This document shows positions 58,063 through 64,000 of a stretch of 64,000 bases of DNA, piece by piece. The notes under the pieces were generated by a model that worked only from the letters and a program-made list of their open reading frames with translations, made no database searches and had not been told where the DNA came from. The stretch comes from Cuniculiplasma sp052315415 (GTDB lineage: Archaea > Thermoplasmatota > Thermoplasmata > Thermoplasmatales > Thermoplasmataceae), in the NCBI GenBank assembly GCA_052315415.1, contig JBLSDH010000006.1, positions 1 to 64,000 of the forward strand, written 5' to 3'. Position numbers and translations under genes: made by a program. Position 1 is the stretch's first letter. The number at the start of each line of letters is the position of its first letter.

Positions 58063-59515
58063 ACTTTCCATTAGTTAGCCATCTGAGATCACTGTTGTAA
58101 AGCTCCCTGATGTCTGTGAGGCCTGAATACAGCATGGCAAGTCTTTCCAGACCAAGGCCCCAGGCAATAACACGGTATTTCAATCCAAGAATTTTGCAAA
58201 CCTCTGGCCTTATAAGACCTGAACCACCCATTTCCATTTCCTTTCCATTCACATTTACCACCACGTCAAGACTAGGTTCTGTATAAGGGTAGTAGGAAGG
58301 TACAAGCTTGATCTGATCAAATCCAAGTTGTTTATAAAATTTTTTGAGAAGCCATTTAAGATTTCCAATGCTTGCATTTTTCATATGTACCGCCCCTTCC
58401 ACCTGATGAAACTCTGCAAGATGTTTCCAGTCAACACTTTCATGCCTGAAAACCCTGTCCACAGAAAAGACTGCCCTTTCCCTGTCTGGCATCTTCCAGA
58501 GTGCCCTCATTGTGCTTGATGTAGTGTGTGTCCTGAGAATTGGTTCCATTGCCCTTTCCAGCTTCCATTCTGTACCGTAGCCAGAATATTTCCCAATACC
58601 TTTCCTCTGTATTTGGCCAGCTCTCTGAAAAAGTTTAATCTCATTTTCTTCCACTTTTCTCATATTGCCTTTAAGATAGAATGTGTCCTGCATATCCCTG
58701 GCCGGATGATCCTGTGGTATGAAAAGTGCATCCATGTTCCAGCCTGTGATCTCAACGTAATCATCCTTTAGTTCCTCAAAACCCATCTGTAGAAATATTT
58801 CTCTTATTTTTTCTATGAAATCACCAAGGGGGTGGGATGTGTTTCTCACTATTGTTTCCCCAGGCATGTTGAGGTCATAGGAAACAAATCTGTGTATTTC
58901 AGGATTATAGTTTCTTATAATTTCCGAGGTCACCTCTGTGATATTTCCATCATCCTTGTTTTCAAGAAGTGCATTTATTCCTGACTGGTTTATTTTCACA
59001 ATTCTTCTTGTCCTTTCTTTCCTTTCAAAAAGGCCAGCGCGCTTTATTAATTCCTCATTTTCATCATTCATCTGTATGTCTGTATCAGGCATAATACTTT
59101 CAAGAAGGTTCTGTCTCTTCAGAATTTTTTCATAAACTTCGTGATTTAAAATTTTGAAGGCACCATTTTCAGGTCTGATTCCCAGCTTGGCCAGCTGAGC
59201 AGCAGCAATTTTAAATTGAATATCACCGAGAATTTTCGATGCCTCAGATACAGATATCTCTTTATTTTTCCTTATGAGTTCAATAAGTTTGAGTTCTGGG
59301 AGCCCATCTTTGGAATATTTGACACCTTCCTGACTCATTCTGTAAACATTTTCATCCAATTTTTTAACATCTATGAGTCCCTTTTTTTCTAGCCAGGATA
59401 GTGCGCCTCTCACGATTTCTCTCGAAATGCCATCAGCCTCAATTTTTTCTTCATAAACCTCTGACTTATCCTTAAGAAATTCAAGTATCTTCCTTTCTAC
59501 CGGGTTTATCTCCAC
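58052..59515 (-). CDS. pheS: Phenylalanyl-tRNA synthetase alpha subunit
   Basis: 487 residues from GTG 59515. An upstream TTG would add about 40 unlike residues, whereas the TATA-like tttaaatatt (59531-59540) sits about 22 nt before 59515. N-terminal winged helix (EINPVERKILEFLKDKSEVYEE), then the class II catalytic domain with DHPARDMQDTFYL, the motif 2 region HTTSSTMRALW...FRHESVDW...EFHQVEG, and motif 3 GSGLIRPEVCKILG...WGLGLERLAML. pheT is not adjacent in the window. The 3' end overlaps the convergent amidohydrolase by 11 bp. Confidence 0.95.
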   Translation of the reverse strand: MEINPVERKILEFLKDKSEVYEEKIEADGISREIVRGALSWLEKKGLIDVKKLDENVYRMSQEGVKYSKDGLPELKLIELIRKNKEISVSEASKILGDIQFKIAAAQLAKLGIRPENGAFKILNHEVYEKILKRQNLLESIMPDTDIQMNDENEELIKRAGLFERKERTRRIVKINQSGINALLENKDDGNITEVTSEIIRNYNPEIHRFVSYDLNMPGETIVRNTSHPLGDFIEKIREIFLQMGFEELKDDYVEITGWNMDALFIPQDHPARDMQDTFYLKGNMRKVEENEIKLFQRAGQIQRKGIGKYSGYGTEWKLERAMEPILRTHTTSSTMRALWKMPDRERAVFSVDRVFRHESVDWKHLAEFHQVEGAVHMKNASIGNLKWLLKKFYKQLGFDQIKLVPSYYPYTEPSLDVVVNVNGKEMEMGGSGLIRPEVCKILGLKYRVIAWGLGLERLAMLYSGLTDIRELYNSDLRWLTNGKFML

Positions 59516-59598
59516 GGATGTGTATCTGATAATATTTAAAAAAGATTGCACAGTTATTTTATTTAAAGTATTATAAGCTAAAAAATTATAATGATCTG

Positions 59599-60375
59599 TT
59601 GAGAGAAATTGAGGTTGAGGATCAGGTCTTTGCAACAGACCTTTACTGTTTTTACCTAGCAGACATAAATGCGGCGGTCATTTCTGATCTGCATCTGGGC
59701 TTTGAGGAAGAGATGGGTTTGAAGGGTCTTACACTTCCAAAACTTCAGCGAAATCATGTGGAGGGGATTGTAGATCGCATAATTGAAAGATATGAGCCTG
59801 CAAAGATTATAATAAATGGTGATTTTAAACAGGAATTCAGTAAAAATCTACCTCAGGAGTGGGAGGACGTAAAACACTTTATAGATAACTTTAGAACGAA
59901 AACGGAGCTGGTTTTCATAAGGGGTAACCACGACAATTATCTTCAATCAATTCTTTCAAGTAGAGATATTGTTCAACTTGATTACTATGAGGATTCAAGA
60001 TACTTTATATATCATGGTGACAGGGATCTGAAATTAAGAAAAATAACTCTACTGGGACATGAGCATCCTGCTATGGTACTCAGAGACAGGGTTGGGGGTG
60101 TTTACAAAATTCCAGCATTCGTCTACAATCAAAAGGAACACGTGGGAATAACACCAGCAATGAGCTTCTTTTCTTCGGGAACTGATGTTTCAGAATCACT
60201 CATAGGTGAAGACCATTTCACTCCAGTATTGAAAAGAGTAAAAAAGGAAAATTTCAGGGTGTTTGGGATAACCGATGATTTTGGCCTTGTTGATTTTGGG
60301 AATTTACTGGATCTTCAGAATCAGAATCGAAAAGATACTCATCAATCTCATCCTTTTTATCAAAAGACTCAATGA
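59599..60375 (+). CDS. Calcineurin-like metallophosphoesterase (ICC-like, COG1407)
   Basis: 258 residues from TTG 59599, about 27 nt after agtattataagc; the only nearby ATG (59591) runs to a stop. Metal motifs: ISDLHLG (DxH), INGDFKQ (GD-x), RGNHDN (GNHD), YHGDRD and LGHEHPAM (GHxH). A binuclear phosphodiesterase or phosphatase of unknown substrate is predicted. The C-terminal 40 residues lie inside the 3' end of hemA on the opposite strand, a 122-bp convergent overlap. That tail is rich in Gln/Asn and unlike the core. Confidence 0.88.
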   Translation: MREIEVEDQVFATDLYCFYLADINAAVISDLHLGFEEEMGLKGLTLPKLQRNHVEGIVDRIIERYEPAKIIINGDFKQEFSKNLPQEWEDVKHFIDNFRTKTELVFIRGNHDNYLQSILSSRDIVQLDYYEDSRYFIYHGDRDLKLRKITLLGHEHPAMVLRDRVGGVYKIPAFVYNQKEHVGITPAMSFFSSGTDVSESLIGEDHFTPVLKRVKKENFRVFGITDDFGLVDFGNLLDLQNQNRKDTHQSHPFYQKTQ

Positions 60376-61528
60376 ATTCCCTTAGGCCGTCCCATTTCTT
60401 CTCTCTTATCATCCTCTTGAGGGTTTCAGTTTCAGGTGCAAGTAATTTGTTCACAACGGAGTTCACGAAATCTTCAATTATTCTATCCTCATTTTCGGAT
60501 TTTTTCATCTCTCTCTGAAGTTTCAAATATTCTTCCATAACTATTTTTTTTCCTCTTATGTAAAGGGAGGAGATGTAATTTTCAATATCTTCCTCGGCAA
60601 TTTTGGAGAGTGCCTTTTTGATCTCCTGTTCAATTATATTTTCCGATTTGATTATCTCCTGCTCTTTTTTAATCCTGTTTTCGTCCATTATTTTTGTTGC
60701 CATTTCCAGGTTTATTATCTCCACATTGGGGTTAATGTAATTATCTTCCACATTCTTTGGATTTGCAATATCTACTATTAGGATTTTCTTATCAACTGCT
60801 TCAATCTGGGCCCTGCTAAGCAAGGGTATTTTGGAGCTTGTTGCTGTGATCACCACATCATTTTCATAAAGTATCTGCTGGAAATCCAGCGTTCTCTTAA
60901 AATTCACTCCAAAGAGTTCTGAAAGTTCCTTTCCTGCCTCCTCATTTCTTCCATAAAGGGTAATTTTTGCCACATCGGTTTTCTGAAGATATTTGGTGAT
61001 GGTGGCAGCCATCTTTCCAGTACCTACAATTCCTATTGACTTCCCCTTTAAAAGTTTCCTTTTTTCTATCTCATCTATCATAATCGATGGTATTGAAACC
61101 TTTCCGCGGGATATGTTTGTATGTTCCCTCACATACTTACCCACTTTAATTGCCCTCAAGAATATGGTTGACAAAAATTTGTTTGACCTGTTATCCTTTA
61201 TGGCAGCCTCGTAAGCTTCTTTTATCTGCCTTATAATTTCATTCTCACCTACGGATAGTGATTCCAGTCCTGAGGAAACCCTGAACAGATGTCTTATTGC
61301 ATCTTCACCACAGATCCATGTGTGATTTGGAAATTCTTCATTTGAAAATCTTACATTTATATCATAATAGATTTCAAGTCTGTTGCATGTTCTTAATAGA
61401 ATGTATTTATCAACACCCCTGTTTCTTAAAATTTCCCTTATTTTTTCATCATCTGTTTGAAGTATCTTCTCAAAAAGGTTGTTTTCAAGACGGAAATCCC
61501 ATCGTATAACATTAAGTTCATTTGTCAA
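60254..61528 (-). CDS. hemA: Glutamyl-tRNA reductase
   Basis: 424 residues from TTG 61528, chosen because a perfect aggagg (61536-61541) lies seven nt before it; a TTG at 61558 would add ten residues. Catalytic Cys48 is in LLRTCNRLEIY, the regulatory loop GENEIIRQIKEAY, and the NADPH Rossmann motif GIVGTGKMA. A helical dimerisation tail follows. It reduces Glu-tRNA to glutamate semialdehyde, the first committed step of heme and tetrapyrrole synthesis. The last 40 residues (YLFDSDSEDPVNSQNQQGQ) are acidic and non-conserved, overlapping the phosphoesterase. No other hem gene is in the window. Confidence 0.94.
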   Translation of the reverse strand: MTNELNVIRWDFRLENNLFEKILQTDDEKIREILRNRGVDKYILLRTCNRLEIYYDINVRFSNEEFPNHTWICGEDAIRHLFRVSSGLESLSVGENEIIRQIKEAYEAAIKDNRSNKFLSTIFLRAIKVGKYVREHTNISRGKVSIPSIMIDEIEKRKLLKGKSIGIVGTGKMAATITKYLQKTDVAKITLYGRNEEAGKELSELFGVNFKRTLDFQQILYENDVVITATSSKIPLLSRAQIEAVDKKILIVDIANPKNVEDNYINPNVEIINLEMATKIMDENRIKKEQEIIKSENIIEQEIKKALSKIAEEDIENYISSLYIRGKKIVMEEYLKLQREMKKSENEDRIIEDFVNSVVNKLLAPETETLKRMIREKKWDGLREFIESFDKKDEIDEYLFDSDSEDPVNSQNQQGQNHRLSQTP

Positions 61529-61535
61529 TAATTCG

Positions 61536-61541
61536 CCTCCT
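61536..61541 (-). promoter_or_regulatory. Shine-Dalgarno site that decides the hemA TTG start
   Basis: The minus strand reads aggagg, seven nt before TTG 61528. The perfect match to the 16S tail outweighs the upstream in-frame TTG. Confidence 0.65.
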
Positions 61542-61619
61542 GACAAAACATAGGACAAAAAGGGTATTGTTTATTTGAAATTAAGGTTTTAGGTTACATT
61601 TCTGACATCTTATTTATTT

Positions 61620-63074
61620 TCACATATCTTTGAGTTTTTTCTCCTTTCTGTACTCCTGTGAGAATCTTCCTAGTGGATAATTATTCCAGTCAACATTTAC
61701 AAAAAGGTTATTATATTCCTGTCTTGCATCAATAATTTTTTTAACCATTTCCTGTGCAACCCTCCTTATTACGGGATGAGCCTGTGGAGTTGTTCTTAAC
61801 TCTGAGAAATATACAAGTTCCCTGAGATTTGTTCCCACCACAACTCTGTACATTGTTCCAAGTGGAAGAACGTATTGTGCCTCATCCTCTCCATTCTCCT
61901 TGCATATTTTTTCATACAAAGTCTTCATGTCATTCAATATGGATTCATATTCAGGCTTTTTATCAGTAAGGCAAAAAAGTTCAGGAACATGATAGCCAGA
62001 ATTTATGTCAACTCTTCCTCTTATTATGTTGAAAAACCTGTGTCTTTGAAATTCCCTGAAAGTTCCATAATCCATAACAACTGAAAAAACTGCAGTTACC
62101 ATTTCCATAGATCGTGGTAACTTTGCACGTCTGTCTATTCCACTTTCCCTTGAAACATCAGGTTTTAAACCCTCTATGCTTGGCAATTTATCGAATGGTG
62201 AATGCAGATCAAGCAATTTCACATCCACTTCCCTTTCCCTCCATCCATAATCCTCAGTCTCTGGTGCCAATCTTGTTTTTTTCATTTTCTCTATTATTGA
62301 TTTGCCTCTTTCTGTATGAATGAAAGAAAGTACCGGGCCGCATTCATTTTCAAGCTCGCTGTAAAGCATATCTGCTATGCTCTTCAGTTCCTTCATTTCA
62401 GATGAATATAGCCTCATAATCATATAGGAGAGAGCACGTGCATTCCCGTTTATTCCCAAATTTGTCAATGTTCCTATTGGCAATATCTCTCTTGCATCAT
62501 CCAAAGCCCTGCTCCTTATGGCTGTTCTCATCGCCTTTATTGCATTTTCATCATTCATTTCAAAAATCATATCTTTTCCATATTTTTCATCAAGTTTGCT
62601 TTCAAAAGTATTGAGAACTGAGGAGTAAAATTCAAAGGCTGAGTTCATTACCCTTTCATACTCGTCCCTGAATCTCTCAGATATTCCTGTTTTTTCAATT
62701 GGAATATAAAGGTATCTCCCTTCAAATTTACGGTCGTATCTTACATATCTGGATGATTTTTCCAGATATGATAATCCAATTCTTGATTCCTCTATCCATT
62801 TTGTGCTTATATTGGATAAATTCTGAAGTCCAATCTGGAAATTCATAAGCTCTGCGATAGATTCATCTCCATATTCGAGAAAAACCCTTTTGTAGAAGTC
62901 CTTACCCCTGTCAGGATTCTTTGCAAATTCAGTTTCATAAAGATCCCTGAGATCAATTGATGCTGTTCTGCTGTATCTTGACATGAGGGCTCCTCTGTCT
63001 ATTTGCCTGTTCAATGAAATCAGGAAAATATCCCTGTTGGTATTTGAAAAATTATTTTCTTTCAATACTAACAC
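61620..63074 (-). CDS. Double-domain ThyX-like protein (FAD-dependent thymidylate synthase family)
   Basis: 484 residues from GTG 63074 (TTG 63065 is supported by aggtg and is also possible). Each half resembles ThyX. The N-terminal half has RGALMSRYSRT, GDESIAELMNFQIGLQNLSN and RIGLSYLEKSSRYVRYD. The C-terminal half has AVFSVVMDYGTFREFQRHRFFN, LGTMYRV and VVVGTNLRELVYFSELRTTPQAH (ThyX LxNLREW-like). The diagnostic RHRxxSxNExSxRY is only RHR in the second half and only the SxRY end in the first. It may make dTMP with a rearranged site or do another flavin reaction. It follows the DUF35 gene directly. Confidence 0.75.
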   Translation of the reverse strand: MLVLKENNFSNTNRDIFLISLNRQIDRGALMSRYSRTASIDLRDLYETEFAKNPDRGKDFYKRVFLEYGDESIAELMNFQIGLQNLSNISTKWIEESRIGLSYLEKSSRYVRYDRKFEGRYLYIPIEKTGISERFRDEYERVMNSAFEFYSSVLNTFESKLDEKYGKDMIFEMNDENAIKAMRTAIRSRALDDAREILPIGTLTNLGINGNARALSYMIMRLYSSEMKELKSIADMLYSELENECGPVLSFIHTERGKSIIEKMKKTRLAPETEDYGWREREVDVKLLDLHSPFDKLPSIEGLKPDVSRESGIDRRAKLPRSMEMVTAVFSVVMDYGTFREFQRHRFFNIIRGRVDINSGYHVPELFCLTDKKPEYESILNDMKTLYEKICKENGEDEAQYVLPLGTMYRVVVGTNLRELVYFSELRTTPQAHPVIRRVAQEMVKKIIDARQEYNNLFVNVDWNNYPLGRFSQEYRKEKKLKDM

Positions 63075-63560
63075 CTACTTTGGTACAAAGTAAACATCCG
63101 TGACATTCATCTTCATCATCCTTCTGAATCTTGCCCTTACCTCCATTCCTATGTAAATATCCTCAAAGTCTGCCCCTATAAGCCTGGAAAAGAAAAGTGA
63201 GTTTACTCCATCAAATTCAACAAGGATTAAATGATAAGGTGGTTTCCATTGAATCTGCTCGCTTCCAAAGTAACAGGTTGTGAAAGAATGTATTCTACCC
63301 TCAAGTGGAATATCTACCCATTCAGTTTCTTCTCCACAAAACATGCAATGCTTCCTTGGTGTTGCATATGTGTATTTGCAACTATTGCATCTGCTTCCTG
63401 TTAATATGCCCTTACCCAAATTTTTGAAGAATTCAGAGTCCTGTCCATAGCTGTGATAGTATTCAATGTCATAATTCATCTTGATTATGAGTGGGTCTAT
63501 TTTCAGGACCTCTGTTCCTTCATTATCATCCTCAAGTTTTGCATTTCTGTTTATTGTCAT
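63075..63560 (-). CDS. DUF35 (Zn-ribbon/OB-fold) protein, second copy
   Basis: 161 residues. The zinc ribbon SRCNSCKYTYATPRKHCMFC has CxxC-x10-CxxC. The OB-fold part has EGRIHSFTTCYFG and PYHLILVEFDG. An extra N-terminal stretch of about 35 residues precedes the ribbon. It overlaps the thiolase stop by 4 nt (ATGA), reproducing the thiolase-DUF35 pairing of the 38-40 kb operon but without an HMG-CoA synthase. It is likely to present acyl-CoA to its thiolase partner. Confidence 0.88.
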   Translation of the reverse strand: MTINRNAKLEDDNEGTEVLKIDPLIIKMNYDIEYYHSYGQDSEFFKNLGKGILTGSRCNSCKYTYATPRKHCMFCGEETEWVDIPLEGRIHSFTTCYFGSEQIQWKPPYHLILVEFDGVNSLFFSRLIGADFEDIYIGMEVRARFRRMMKMNVTDVYFVPK

Positions 63561-64000
63561 TTTTCCACCTCCATCACAGTTACCGTTACAGTTGTTCCCG
63601 TACCTCCATGGGTGTCCACAACACCTTTTTTTGCATTGGGAACCTGGGCAGATTCATTTCCAAAATGCTTTCCAGCCTTTCCCTGAAGCTGCCAGAATAG
63701 AAACACTGACTGCATTATGCCCGTGGCACCTATTGCGTGTCCAGCACCTATCAACCCACCGGATACGTTAACAGGGAGTTTTCCTCCAAAGAAGGGTTTT
63801 TTCTCTCTCACAAATGCACCTCCCTCTCCTATATTGCAAAAACCAAGGTCCTCATAGGTCTGAAGCTCAGCTGATGTATAAGAATCATAAAGTTCTGCAA
63901 CGTCTATCTCATTCACAGGATCGGATATTCCTGCCATCTCATAAGCCTTTATTGCCGCGTATCTTCCTGCTCTGAATGAGTGGACTCCGGGATATTTCAA
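63557..64000 (-). CDS. Thiolase-family enzyme, C-terminal part (5' end outside window)
   Basis: 147 residues visible; the gene continues beyond base 64000. The C-terminal half of an SCP2/acetyl-CoA acetyltransferase-like thiolase is clear: AELYDSYTSAELQTYEDLGF, GGLIGAGHAIGATG (catalytic His retained) and the closing DTHGGTGTTVTVTV. The nucleophilic Cys would lie in the missing part. Coupled to the DUF35 gene by 4 nt. It is the probable active thiolase of the window, in contrast to the altered copy at 38823. Confidence 0.85.
   Translation of the reverse strand: MKYPGVHSFRAGRYAAIKAYEMAGISDPVNEIDVAELYDSYTSAELQTYEDLGFCNIGEGGAFVREKKPFFGGKLPVNVSGGLIGAGHAIGATGIMQSVFLFWQLQGKAGKHFGNESAQVPNAKKGVVDTHGGTGTTVTVTVMEVEK

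Overview
The window looks like chromosome from an acidophilic archaeon of the order Thermoplasmatales (Ferroplasma/Cuniculiplasma/Acidiplasma/Picrophilus type). Evidence: low G+C outside the rRNAs; archaeal 16S and 23S genes that are unlinked and on opposite strands; a bacterial-HU-like HTa chromatin protein almost identical in layout to Thermoplasma HTa; archaeal S6e, eIF2-gamma, Spt5, SecE, Nob1, Pth2, CarS, ArcS and NreA; and many leaderless transcripts, with a TATA box about 22-29 nt before the start codon. I use that spacing to choose starts, including several GTG and TTG starts. No insertion sequence, CRISPR array, prophage or plasmid origin was seen.

Layout. 1-7.5 kb: end of a YVTN-repeat surface protein, tRNA-Val(GAC), an isoaspartyl peptidase / glycosyltransferase / M20 amidohydrolase group, purM, a photolyase, a NifX-like protein and a DUF99 protein. 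7.6-10.6 kb: stand-alone 23S rRNA with a bulge-helix-bulge-like processing stem. 10.7-16.9 kb: rps6e-eIF2gamma, an MpgII-type DNA glycosylase, HTa, an endonuclease IV-like TIM barrel, and two tandem paralogues of unknown function. 17-22 kb: citrate synthase, Nob1, pth2-carS-XRE/CBS regulator, a membrane protein and an AbrB/PhoU regulator. 22-25.4 kb: a complete ECF transporter (S, fused double ATPase, T). 25.5-31.7 kb: phosphatases, zinc-ribbon and membrane proteins, then an AT-rich stretch with a triple-repeat protein, a TPR protein and a small FHA protein. 31.7-37.7 kb: prs-kptA, a flavin oxidoreductase, NreA and an SPL-type radical SAM protein. 37.8-40.4 kb: HMG-CoA synthase, thiolase homologue and DUF35. 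40.4-43.9 kb: peroxiredoxin and a secE-spt5-unknown-PUA operon. 43.9-45.4 kb: 16S rRNA. 45.6-49.5 kb: APC permease and ArcS. 49.6-58.1 kb: a seven-gene operon of a large secreted N-glycosylation-rich protein, two small proteins, MoxR, DUF58, a polytopic membrane protein and an amidohydrolase. 58-64 kb: PheS, a calcineurin-type phosphoesterase, HemA, a double ThyX-like protein, and a second DUF35-thiolase pair cut by the window edge.

The most interesting points are: (i) the secreted protein-MoxR-DUF58 operon, a candidate envelope assembly system; (ii) the thiolase next to HMG-CoA synthase, which has lost its nucleophilic cysteine and its GHP histidine while a second thiolase at 64 kb keeps the GH motif; (iii) an Spt5 with a long N-terminal extension, co-transcribed with an unrecognised 463-residue protein; (iv) the double-domain ThyX-like protein without the full ThyX signature; and (v) the duplicated operator in front of the XRE-CBS gene.
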